Origin: Sporomusa sphaeroides DSM 2875 | Lineage (GTDB): Bacteria > Bacillota > Negativicutes > Sporomusales > Sporomusaceae | NCBI RefSeq assembly: GCF_001941975.2 | Contig: NZ_CP146991.1 | Span: 2,820,501 to 2,884,500 of the forward strand | Length of the DNA: 64,000 nucleotides | Direction of reading: 5' to 3' | Shown: piece by piece, positions 38,202 to 45,751 of the stretch | How the letters are laid out: every line of letters begins with the position of its first letter | Numbering within the stretch: position 1 is the stretch's first letter | Notes under the pieces: model-generated | Databases searched by the model: none | What the model saw: the letters and a program-made list of their open reading frames with translations, nothing else | What the model was told of the DNA's origin: nothing | Position numbers and translations under genes: made by a program

Positions 38202-39140
38202 CTATTTTTTCTGCAAAGCGGCGGTTAACAAGGGAACGACTTCGTACATGTCCCCTACTATGCCGTAATCGGCTGCTTCAAAAATCGGAGCTTTTTCATT
38301 AGTATCAATGGCGACAATAATTTTAGCGTCCCTGATACCGACAACATGCTGCACCTGGCCGGAAATACCCATCCCGATATACAGCTCCGGCTTGATTTTC
38401 TGGCCGGAAATGCCGATATAGCGATCACTGGGCAGCCAGTGATAATCTTCCGCGATACCGCGGGTGCAGCCAATTTCGGCGCCGGCGGCAGCCGCAAGCT
38501 GCTCTGCCATTGTCAGATCTTCCTGTCTGGCCAAGCCGCGGCCCACGCACACCACCCGGCCGGCGGCGGCAATATCGGCGCCCTGGCGAAGGATCGGGCA
38601 GACATTGCTGACCGTCACTCTGTCATCTGTATTCTCGACTTCAATGGTACGTATTTCCCCTTGTCCGGCCTGAGCCGCAGCTTCAGCGAAAGTCCGGGGG
38701 GGAATGGTCACAAGGGCCGGTAAGGCAGCCGTTTCCGTGCACACGGCTAAACCGCCATACAGCAAACGTGTGGTCTCAATTGCACCGTCAAGATATTGAA
38801 GGCTCAACGCATCGGTAACCAGACCGGTATTGAGACCTGCCGCAACCTGTGCGGCCAAATCTTTGCCGCGCATGGTCGCCCCGGCCAAAAATACACTTGC
38901 CTGCTCTTGCTCCAAAATACCGGTGATAGCCGCAGCATAGCTTTCCGGCCAAGGATTGGTGCCTGCAAGCACATATACCCTGTCGGCGCCGGCATTAGCG
39001 AAACCTGGCGCAGCCTCAGGGTTAAGTGTAATTACATTAACAGGCTGCTGCATGACTTGTTTTAATTCCAGGCCTGCCGTCAAAAGCTGCCTGACAACTG
39101 CGCTGTCTTCAGAATAAATCCAAATTCCTGGCATGTTCAA
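38202..39140 (-). CDS. fixB: Electron transfer flavoprotein alpha subunit FixB
   Basis: 312 residues, FixB/EtfA length. The C-terminal FAD domain shows CVGRGLARQEDLTMAEQLA, IAEDYHWLPSDRYIGISGQK and LYIGMGISGQVQHVVGIRDA, with ending NEKAPIFEAADYGIVGDMYE. It forms the flavoprotein heterodimer with FixA. The start is TTG at 39140 or the ATG two codons later; AAGGGG is 6 bases before the TTG. It sits between fixA and fixC in the operon. Confidence 0.95.
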   Translation of the reverse strand: MNMPGIWIYSEDSAVVRQLLTAGLELKQVMQQPVNVITLNPEAAPGFANAGADRVYVLAGTNPWPESYAAAITGILEQEQASVFLAGATMRGKDLAAQVAAGLNTGLVTDALSLQYLDGAIETTRLLYGGLAVCTETAALPALVTIPPRTFAEAAAQAGQGEIRTIEVENTDDRVTVSNVCPILRQGADIAAAGRVVCVGRGLARQEDLTMAEQLAAAAGAEIGCTRGIAEDYHWLPSDRYIGISGQKIKPELYIGMGISGQVQHVVGIRDAKIIVAIDTNEKAPIFEAADYGIVGDMYEVVPLLTAALQKK

Positions 39141-39155
39141 AACTACCCCTTTCCT

Positions 39156-39932
39156 TTAGCACAGTCCCTCTTGGGCAAGACTGGCAACTAATTTGGCGAC
39201 ATTATCGGCTGGATTGGCTTCTTTAAAAATGACCTTTTTCCGATCCATGCTGTAGCCCTTGAGACTGGTAGAGCGCACTTTAGGCGTCAATTTTTCGGCG
39301 GCAAGTCCCAGGTCGGTCACTTTTATTTCCTCGGAAGGCTTTTTGGCGGCAGCCATAACCTGCTTCAAACCGGGTATACGCGGCTTGTTAATTTCCGGCA
39401 GGACGCTGATTACGGCCGGGCCGGTTACAGTTATTTCTTCGGTGCAATCACCCAGCTTACGGATTGCCACAATGCGTCCGTCAACAACAGTAAGCTGTTG
39501 AACATAGGTTATGGCCGGAACCCCGAGTAAACCAGCCAGCCGTGGGGCTGTCTGCTGACTATAGGAGTCAGAACTGCCTTCGCCGCACAGAATCAGGTCA
39601 AAGGACCCGATTTTATTGACAGCGGCGGCCAATATATTGGCCGTTACAAAGGCGTCCGCCTGTTTGCCCGCTTCATCGCCAATCCAATACACCTTGTCAA
39701 GACCTCTGGATAAAGCGTCTTTCAGTGATTGTCTGGCCGCCTCAGTCCCAAAGGTAAGGGCTTCAACGCCGGCACCATGCTTTTCCGCTAACAGTACACC
39801 CTCTTCAATTGCATTTTTGTCATAGTCGCTGATTTTGTATTTGGCCCTGCCGGTGTCGAGAGACAGATCTCCCGCTATTTTTATATCTTGTTCGTCCAAT
39901 ACCCACTTGTAGCAGACAAGAAGCTTTTGCAT
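39156..39932 (-). CDS. fixA: Electron transfer flavoprotein beta subunit FixA
   Basis: 258 residues. KLLVCYKWVLDEQDIKIAGD, NAIEEGVLLAEKHGAGVEAL, LILCGEGSSDSYSQQTAPRL and the DLGL segment near residue 210 match FixA/EtfB. Partner of FixB; takes electrons from, or gives them to, the acyl-CoA dehydrogenases encoded directly upstream, and exchanges with FixCX. SD AAAGGGG seven bases before the ATG. A short hairpin (AGGAGAG/CTCTCCT, about 39953-39969) lies in the 64-base gap after the upstream dehydrogenase gene. Confidence 0.95.
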   Translation of the reverse strand: MQKLLVCYKWVLDEQDIKIAGDLSLDTGRAKYKISDYDKNAIEEGVLLAEKHGAGVEALTFGTEAARQSLKDALSRGLDKVYWIGDEAGKQADAFVTANILAAAVNKIGSFDLILCGEGSSDSYSQQTAPRLAGLLGVPAITYVQQLTVVDGRIVAIRKLGDCTEEITVTGPAVISVLPEINKPRIPGLKQVMAAAKKPSEEIKVTDLGLAAEKLTPKVRSTSLKGYSMDRKKVIFKEANPADNVAKLVASLAQEGLC

Positions 39933-39996
39933 GGTTTACCCCTTTCTTGATACAGGAGAGAGCCTCTCCTTCCAATTCATAGTCGACTTGCCAATA

Positions 39997-41136
39997 TCAG
40001 GCCAGCAGGTTGCCGGCAATGATTTTTTCCGGGAAATCCAGTGAACTGTCTTTAATAACCACGCCTTTGACATCGCGATACAGGCGGGAGGCCGGCATTT
40101 CCTGGCTGTAACCATAACCGCCTTCCACCTGAATAACATCAATAAGCGCGCTTTGCCCGGCCCTGGCGGCAAACAGCCTGATGATGGCCGCCTCATTGGC
40201 AAACGGTTCGCCTTTTTCCAGCAGACTGGCAGCATCATAGACAGCCAGGCGCAGCAGATGAATGTTGGCAGCCATGTCAGCCAGCATGGTCTGAATTGCC
40301 GGGAAGCTGGCAATAGGACGCCGGAACTGAATTCTCTGCTTGCCGTATTTCACGGCATCTTCCATAGCCGCCTGGGCAATACCCACCATCATGGCCCCCT
40401 CGGCGATTGCTGCCGCCGCCTGTGCTTCTGCGGCAATGGCCAGCCCGGTGCCTTCCGCACCTAAAAGATTGGCGGCTGGTATTTTTACATTGTTAAACTC
40501 CAGTTCGGCCGACTGGCAGCCGCGCAAGCCCATTTTGCCAATTGTCCGCACTACCGACAACCCTGCTGTGCCGCTGTCCACAATAAACGCGCTCATTCCC
40601 TGTGCACCGGCCTCCGGCTTGGTCTGGGCAACTACAATATAGACTCCGGCGGCACCGCCATTGGCGACATAGCATTTGCGGCCATGTAACACATAGTCAT
40701 CGCCGTCTTTGTGTGCCACCACTTTTTGCTGGCCGGCACCGGGAGCCGCACCCGGCTCCGCCAGCGCAAAGGCACCCAGTTTTTCTCCCTGACAAAGCGC
40801 CGCCAGATAGGTTCTCTTTTGCTCGCCGGAACCCCAGCGGCTAATACTGTAGGCCGCCAGCGAGGCATGATTGACAAGAATGGCAGCCACTGCTCCGCTG
40901 ACCCGGGAAATTTCCTCAATAATTAGTGAGTAACTGAGATAGCCGGCCTCAGCACCGCCAAATTCTGCCGGCATAAAAATGCCGAGAAAATCCTGTTCCA
41001 CCATTTTCGCTACAATATCGGCCGGATGTGCGCCTGTATGATCAATTTCAGCAGCTGCCGGCGCTATATACTCCTGGGCAAATTCCCGGGCATTCTGCTG
41101 AATAAGCTGTTGTTCTTCCGTTAATAGATAACCCAT
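39997..41136 (-). CDS. Acyl-CoA dehydrogenase family protein, paralogue 2
   Basis: 379 residues, FAD-dependent acyl-CoA dehydrogenase fold: LTEEQQLIQQNAREFAQEYI, GAFALAEPGAAPGAGQQKVV (FAD/substrate motif, but GAAPGA replaces the usual GSDA), YVLHGRKCYVANGG, and the catalytic-loop GGYGYSQEMPASRLYRDVKG with Glu at the usual base position. After RDVKG the usual IYEGT-xx-IQ motif is replaced by VVIKDSSLDFPEKIIAG, an atypical C-terminus. Probably acts on an acyl- or enoyl-CoA made by the CoA-transferase, with FixAB as electron partner. Adjacent to another dehydrogenase; the two could be alternative enzymes or a heteromeric pair. Confidence 0.9.
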   Translation of the reverse strand: MGYLLTEEQQLIQQNAREFAQEYIAPAAAEIDHTGAHPADIVAKMVEQDFLGIFMPAEFGGAEAGYLSYSLIIEEISRVSGAVAAILVNHASLAAYSISRWGSGEQKRTYLAALCQGEKLGAFALAEPGAAPGAGQQKVVAHKDGDDYVLHGRKCYVANGGAAGVYIVVAQTKPEAGAQGMSAFIVDSGTAGLSVVRTIGKMGLRGCQSAELEFNNVKIPAANLLGAEGTGLAIAAEAQAAAAIAEGAMMVGIAQAAMEDAVKYGKQRIQFRRPIASFPAIQTMLADMAANIHLLRLAVYDAASLLEKGEPFANEAAIIRLFAARAGQSALIDVIQVEGGYGYSQEMPASRLYRDVKGVVIKDSSLDFPEKIIAGNLLA

Positions 41137-41168
41137 GCGTTACCCTCCTTTTCCTTATGCCGCTCAAT

Positions 41169-42311
41169 CTAAGAATTAAGCAAAATGCCGGATATTACAA
41201 TCCGTTGAACCTGATTGGTGCCTTCATATATTTGCGTAACCTTGGCATCCCGCATGAGCTTTTCCACGACAGAATCCCTGGAATAGCCGTACTGTCCCAT
41301 AAGTTCCACCGCATCGGCGGTCACCCGCATGGCGGCATCGGTGGCAAAGGTTTTGGCCATGGCGGCTTCTTTGGTATACGGCACGCCGGCATCTTTCAGC
41401 CGCAGCGCGTTGCGTACCAGTTGTCTCGCGGCTTCCACCCGTGTAGCCATATCGGCCAGTTTAAAAGCCACTGCCTGATGCTGGCCAATAGGCTTGCCAT
41501 TAATGTCAAGATACTCTTTGGCGTATTTAACGGCTTCATCAAGTGCCCGCCGGCCAACGCCGACAGCAAGCGAAGCCACGATAGGACGCGCCATATCCAG
41601 TGTTTTCATGGCCAGCTTCATGCCTTCGCCTTCTTTTCCCAGCAGGTGGGACTTTGGCACCCTTACATTCTTTAACAGCAATTCCACCGTATTTGAGCTG
41701 CGAATTCCCATTTTGTGCTCCACCGCACCAACAACGACGCCTTCGCGCTCTTTCTCAACAATAAAGGCGCTTAAGCCTTTAACCCCTTTGCTGGGGTCGG
41801 TGGAAGCGAAGATCACCATGATATCGGCATAACCGCAGGTAGTGGCAAAGCACTTCGTCCCATTAATAATCCATTCGTCTCCATCAAGTTTGGCAATCGT
41901 GGCGCAAGCCCCGGCATCAGAGCCCGCCCCCGGCTCGGTAAGGGCAAAACCGCCCATACCGCCGTTTACCAGCCGGCCGTAATACAGCCGCTTTTGTTCA
42001 TCTGTACCGGCTATCGCCAGGGGGTAAGAGCTCAGGCCGTTGCCGCCAAGCGTTGTGGCAAAGGCCGCGCAGCCATAGCCCCATTCTTCGGCTACCAAGG
42101 ACTGCGTAACGGCGTCATAGCCGGGACCGCCGTATTCCTGGGGGACGGCCATGCAGTTCAGTCCGGCTTTTTTCACTTCTTCCAGGATGAATTCATGAAA
42201 TTCACCTTTTTCATCCCACTCCCGGTCTACCGGCAGGATGTGCTGTGCCGTAAATTCCCGGGCTAATTGTTGTATTCTTTGTTGTTCAGGGGTAAGCGAC
42301 ATATCAACCAT
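41169..42311 (-). CDS. Acyl-CoA dehydrogenase family protein, paralogue 1
   Basis: About 380 residues. MSLTPEQQRIQQLAREFTAQ, GGFALTEPGAGSDAGACATI, WIINGTKCFATTCGYAD, VEHKMGIRSSNTVEL and RDAKVTQIYEGTNQVQRIVI are standard for butyryl-CoA dehydrogenase-like enzymes. At the catalytic-base position the sequence is GQYGYSRDSVVEK: Asp where most relatives have Glu. The start is uncertain among ATGs at 42317, 42311 and 42302; 42311 has AAAGG nine bases upstream. Second gene of the sigma-54 operon, just after the CoA-transferase. It may reduce an enoyl-CoA (electrons from FixAB) or oxidise an acyl-CoA. Confidence 0.92.
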   Translation of the reverse strand: MVDMSLTPEQQRIQQLAREFTAQHILPVDREWDEKGEFHEFILEEVKKAGLNCMAVPQEYGGPGYDAVTQSLVAEEWGYGCAAFATTLGGNGLSSYPLAIAGTDEQKRLYYGRLVNGGMGGFALTEPGAGSDAGACATIAKLDGDEWIINGTKCFATTCGYADIMVIFASTDPSKGVKGLSAFIVEKEREGVVVGAVEHKMGIRSSNTVELLLKNVRVPKSHLLGKEGEGMKLAMKTLDMARPIVASLAVGVGRRALDEAVKYAKEYLDINGKPIGQHQAVAFKLADMATRVEAARQLVRNALRLKDAGVPYTKEAAMAKTFATDAAMRVTADAVELMGQYGYSRDSVVEKLMRDAKVTQIYEGTNQVQRIVISGILLNS

Positions 42312-42316
42312 AATCA

Positions 42317-43891
42317 TCAACCTTTCGTGTTGGCTTCAATAATCTGCTTGAGCTGGCCCCATTTGGCCTGGAAAATTTCGCTCGGCATGGTTGTCAGGTT
42401 AGGAGAAATAACCGGTTTAAAGTCCATAAGCGCTAATACGTCTTGTTCCAAATCAATGCCGGGGGCAATCTCAGTAAGTGTTACCTGGCCGTTTTCCAGG
42501 ACAAATACGGCACGCTCGGTTACATAGACCACCGGTTGGTTTACCCGGGCGGCATATTTACCGCTGAAAGTAATCTGCTCGACACGCTCAATGAACTTTT
42601 TATTTTTTCCTTCTTTAATGATGACCAGCTTGCCGTCCTGCCCCGCAACCTCAAGCCCCCCGGCGGTAAAGGAGCCGCAATACACCACTTTCTTAGAGCT
42701 TTGCGTAATATTGATAAAGCCGCCGCAGCCCATCGGCCGGCCTTTAAATTTGCTGACATTCACGTTTCCTTCTTTGTCTGTCTGGGCAAGCCCCAGGAAG
42801 GCTACATCAATCCCGCCGCCGTCATAATAGTCAAATTGCGAATGATGCTCGACAATGGCCTGCGCGTTATAGGCCTGGCCAAAATGGGGAAGACTTGCCG
42901 GTACACCGCCAATGCCGCCGGCCTCGGTGGTCAGGGTCAGCAGCTCTGTGGCATTTTCCTCGGCGGCAATGGCAGCCACATCACTGGGAATGCCCACCCC
43001 TAAGTTGACAATGGTATTGGGGGCCAATTCCATAGCGGCGCGGCGGGCTATGATTTTGCGTTCGTCAAGCGCCAATTCGGGGATACTGTTAAGCGGCACT
43101 TTAATATCACCGGAAAAGGCAGGATTAAAATACAAGCCTTCTGTTTGCCAGCAGCATTCCTGTTTGGTTGCGATCACAATATGATCCACGAGAATTCCCG
43201 GAACTCTTACCTGCTTAGGATGAAGCGAGCCGGCTTTCGCCAGATATTCAGCCTGAACAATAACAATGCCACCGGAGTTTTTCGCAGCCTGGGCCAGCGG
43301 CAGGGCTTCCATCAGCACGCCCTCATTTTCCATGGTAAGGTTGCCGTGTTCATCTACCGTTGTTCCCCGGATGAGAGCCACATTAATGGGGAAGGTTTTA
43401 TAGAAAAGCCATTCCTCCCCTTCAAACTCGACCACTTTTACAATATCTTCGGTAGTGGCGGTATTCATTTTCGCGCCGTCAACCCGCGGGTCGACAAAGG
43501 TTCCCATCCCTACTTTGGTAATCAGCCCCGGGCGTTTGGCGGCAATTTCGCGGAATAACTGGACGATAACCCCTTGTGGCAAACAATAGGCTTCTATTTT
43601 ATTTTCTGCCAGTAATTTGGACATACCGGCCGATGAACCAATATGGGCGCCAATCCATCGCTTGACAAGACCTTCCTTGCCCAGGCGGGTTGTCCCGCGT
43701 TCTTTCCAGTCACCAATAGCTGACGCATGTGTCAGGGTTATATTCCTGGGATGACCGGTTTCCACAAATCTTTTTTCGATTGCCTGTGCAATCTCTTCTG
43801 CCCAGGCGGCAAGCCCAAACCCGGTTGCCGCTACGGTGGCGCCATCTTGAATCAAGCTGGCTGCCTGCTCGGCTGTTATAATTTTTGACAT
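42317..43891 (-). CDS. Family I CoA-transferase (fused alpha-beta, propionate/acyl-CoA:acid type)
   Basis: 524 residues, fused two-domain family I CoA-transferase. N-terminal half: ITAEQAASLIQDGATVAATG and KVGMGTFVDPRVDGAKMN; C-terminal half: ERKIIARRAAMELAPNTIVN with LGVGIPSDVA, then LLTLTTEAGGIGGVPA, where the glutamate aligns with the covalent catalytic residue of YdiF/propionate CoA-transferase. It would activate an organic acid using acetyl-CoA or the product acyl-CoA as donor, without spending ATP. First gene of the operon with two acyl-CoA dehydrogenases and FixABCX; its transcript starts at a sigma-54 promoter about 45 bases upstream. Substrate unknown; an aryl-acrylate or short acid is plausible. 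Confidence 0.92.
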   Translation of the reverse strand: MSKIITAEQAASLIQDGATVAATGFGLAAWAEEIAQAIEKRFVETGHPRNITLTHASAIGDWKERGTTRLGKEGLVKRWIGAHIGSSAGMSKLLAENKIEAYCLPQGVIVQLFREIAAKRPGLITKVGMGTFVDPRVDGAKMNTATTEDIVKVVEFEGEEWLFYKTFPINVALIRGTTVDEHGNLTMENEGVLMEALPLAQAAKNSGGIVIVQAEYLAKAGSLHPKQVRVPGILVDHIVIATKQECCWQTEGLYFNPAFSGDIKVPLNSIPELALDERKIIARRAAMELAPNTIVNLGVGIPSDVAAIAAEENATELLTLTTEAGGIGGVPASLPHFGQAYNAQAIVEHHSQFDYYDGGGIDVAFLGLAQTDKEGNVNVSKFKGRPMGCGGFINITQSSKKVVYCGSFTAGGLEVAGQDGKLVIIKEGKNKKFIERVEQITFSGKYAARVNQPVVYVTERAVFVLENGQVTLTEIAPGIDLEQDVLALMDFKPVISPNLTTMPSEIFQAKWGQLKQIIEANTKG

Positions 43892-43938
43892 AAGATGTAC
43901 TCCTTTCTATTCTAAAAACTGATTGCGCTACAATATAT

Positions 43939-43954
43939 TGCAAAATTAATGCCA
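43939..43954 (-). promoter_or_regulatory. Sigma-54 (-24/-12) promoter of the CoA-transferase/fix operon
   Basis: The minus strand reads TGGCATTAATTTTGCA from 43954 to 43939: the GG (-24) and GC (-12) elements are 10 bases apart between the pairs, exactly as in TGGCAC-N5-TTGCA. It lies 48 bases before the CoA-transferase start, and a sigma-54 activator gene lies upstream on the same strand. Confidence 0.88.
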
Positions 43955-44065
43955 ACTGCAAAAAAAACCGTAAACCTCAGTACATTCAGGCATAGTAAGG
44001 CCTGCCATTTACTGCTTGTGTTAGGTTAGGTACCAATATTGCGACATTTACCAAAATTCAAAAAA

Positions 44066-44091
44066 TTGATGTACCTAAACAGGTACATCAA
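44066..44091. promoter_or_regulatory. Dyad, probable upstream activating site for the sigma-54 regulator
   Basis: Perfect inverted repeat TTGATGTACCT-AAAC-AGGTACATCAA (11-base arms). It is about 112 bases upstream of the -24 element, a normal distance for an enhancer bound by a Fis-type sigma-54 activator dimer. The activator gene begins its stop only 110 bases away. Binding is inferred. Confidence 0.75.
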
Positions 44092-44121
44092 AAGCGGATT
44101 GTTACAGCACCATCCGCTTTT
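44090..44121 (-). terminator. Terminator of the sigma-54 regulator gene
   Basis: AAAAGCGGAT / ATCCGCTTTT perfect 10-base-pair stem with 12-base loop; on the minus strand the 3' arm ends in TTTT. It abuts the dyad at 44066-44091 and follows the regulator stop by about 80 bases. The rest of the 309-base spacer 43892-44200 holds only the promoter and dyad described separately. Confidence 0.65.
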
Positions 44122-44200
44122 GCAAAAAAAAAACTGAAGGTACAGTAAGACCATACCATTCAGCCGCTATTGCGTAATCGTATTACACGACTATGCTGCG

Positions 44201-45625
44201 CTATTTGTTTTTTTCATCATCCTGCTCAAACGCTCTGAGCTTCCGGTATAAAACAGTACGGTAAATCCCCAGTTTTTCAGCCGTCTCACCGATTCTGCCG
44301 CCACATTGGTTCAACACCTGGTAAATATACTGCTTTTCCAAAGACTTCATAACTTCCTTTAAGGTCCCGTTAAGTCCGGCTGCCTGCAAATAACCATTTT
44401 CCTGCTTAAAGCCCGCCATACGCTGCTCAAGTTCCAGAAACTCCGCGGAATAATTTTGCAAACTGTTAATCACCAGACGTTCAATAACATTTCTCAGTTC
44501 ACGGACATTGCCCGGCCAGTTGTGTTTATACAGGGATTGAATGGTATCCGGGTCCAGCTGGACATCCAAATCGTATTTCTTCTTGAAGTAATCAAAAAAC
44601 TTTAAAGCCAGTGCGATCATATCTTCCGGCCGCTCCCTGAGCGGCGGTATCTGCACAGGTATGACATTCAGCCGATAAAATAAATCGGTACGAAAGCTTC
44701 CTTCCTGGGTCATTTTGTGCAAATCCTTGTGAGTAGCAACAATTAACCGGAAATCCAGCTTCCGGTCAATATGGCTGCCTAACCGTCTTACTTCGCGGGT
44801 TTCCAGTACCCGGAGAAGTTTGGACTGGAGCGGCAGCGGCAATTCAGCAATTTCGTCTAAAAATAGCGTACCCCGGTGAGCGGCTTCAAATAAGCCGATT
44901 TTCCCCTCCGTGCTTGCACCGGTGAAAGCTCCTCTTTCATAGCCAAATAATTCCGATTCCACCAGATGATCAGGCAGTGTGGCGCAGTTTACGGCAATGA
45001 AGGCTTCGCCGGAACGTTTACTGTGACGGTGCAGATATTTTGCCAAAATTTCCTTACCTGTTCCCGACTCGCCGTTTAACACCACCGTGCTGTCTGTCTG
45101 GGCAACGGCATGCACCTTCAGCAAGAGCTGCTTCATAACTTTGCTCTCAGCTACAATTGTTTCTTTATCCAGCACATAGCTTCGCAGGTATTCCATTTCC
45201 CGTTTACGCCGATTGCTGCACTCCCGTTCCTCCACCCCCGTGTTTTTCTCCGTAGACTCTGCCGGCCTGCCTGTAGTCAATACCAGAATAACGTTTCCTT
45301 CCTCATCCATAATCGGCGTACTGGTGGACAGCTGTTTAATGCCGAGTTTAGTTGTCAGTTCGCCCTTTACCACGCATTTTTGGGCAGCAGCCTCTACTGC
45401 GTACGATTTATTATAGTACTCCTTATCAACCAGATCGCGCACATTGGACTTTAACAGTTGATCCAGTGACATATCCAGCGTCAAGGCAGTCGTTGAATTG
45501 GACAACAACACATTACCATACCGGTCAGTAACAAATATCGGATCAGGCAGATTAGCAAATATTTGATCCAAATTCTGTTTTGCCAGTTGATAATTACGCC
45601 TCGTCTTTTTTGCAACGCGCGGCAC
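44201..45625 (-). CDS. PAS-AAA-Fis sigma-54-dependent transcriptional activator
   Basis: 474 residues. A PAS domain at ~16-125 (LDQIFANLPDPIFVTDRYGN) could bind a small ligand. The AAA+ domain has Walker A GESGTGKE (185-192), the sigma-54 contact loop GAFTGA (232-237), Walker B TLFLDEIAELPL and the arginine-finger region GNVRELRNVIERL. A Fis-type helix-turn-helix closes the protein (IGETAEKLGIYRTVLYRKL). No receiver domain, so it should respond to a ligand rather than to a kinase. It probably binds the dyad at 44066-44091 and activates the -24/-12 promoter of the CoA-transferase/acyl-CoA dehydrogenase/fixABCX operon. Confidence 0.95.
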   Translation of the reverse strand: MPRVAKKTRRNYQLAKQNLDQIFANLPDPIFVTDRYGNVLLSNSTTALTLDMSLDQLLKSNVRDLVDKEYYNKSYAVEAAAQKCVVKGELTTKLGIKQLSTSTPIMDEEGNVILVLTTGRPAESTEKNTGVEERECSNRRKREMEYLRSYVLDKETIVAESKVMKQLLLKVHAVAQTDSTVVLNGESGTGKEILAKYLHRHSKRSGEAFIAVNCATLPDHLVESELFGYERGAFTGASTEGKIGLFEAAHRGTLFLDEIAELPLPLQSKLLRVLETREVRRLGSHIDRKLDFRLIVATHKDLHKMTQEGSFRTDLFYRLNVIPVQIPPLRERPEDMIALALKFFDYFKKKYDLDVQLDPDTIQSLYKHNWPGNVRELRNVIERLVINSLQNYSAEFLELEQRMAGFKQENGYLQAAGLNGTLKEVMKSLEKQYIYQVLNQCGGRIGETAEKLGIYRTVLYRKLRAFEQDDEKNK

Positions 45626-45695
45626 AGAACCACCTCCTTTCAGTACTTCGGAATATTCGGCATATTACGACAATATTCCTGTAAAGAAAAATAAC

Positions 45696-45741
45696 CCCGA
45701 AACAGGGCAAAACAGTTCCACGCATGGTGAAACTGTTTTGC
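45696..45741 (-). terminator. Terminator after the UroD-type methyltransferase gene
   Basis: On the minus strand GCAAAACAGTT pairs with AACTGTTTTGC (arms at 45731-45741 and 45707-45717, inner CCA/TGG), followed at once by a smaller CCCTGTTTCGGGG hairpin and TTATTTTTCTTT. It begins 11 bases beyond the methyltransferase stop. Confidence 0.8.
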
Positions 45742-45751
45742 AAAATACAGG

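Noticed and set aside
25306-43891. Carnitine (cai-fix) fermentation as the function of the acyl-CoA/fixABCX operon
   Set aside because: There is no CaiB-type (family III) CoA-transferase, no CaiD-like enoyl-CoA hydratase and no betaine carrier; only FixABCX and an acyl-CoA dehydrogenase are shared.
44066-44091. Reading the TTGATGTACCT dyad as a terminator
   Set aside because: It has a short loop but no T-run on either strand, and its distance to the -24/-12 promoter fits an activator site; a separate terminator hairpin abuts it.
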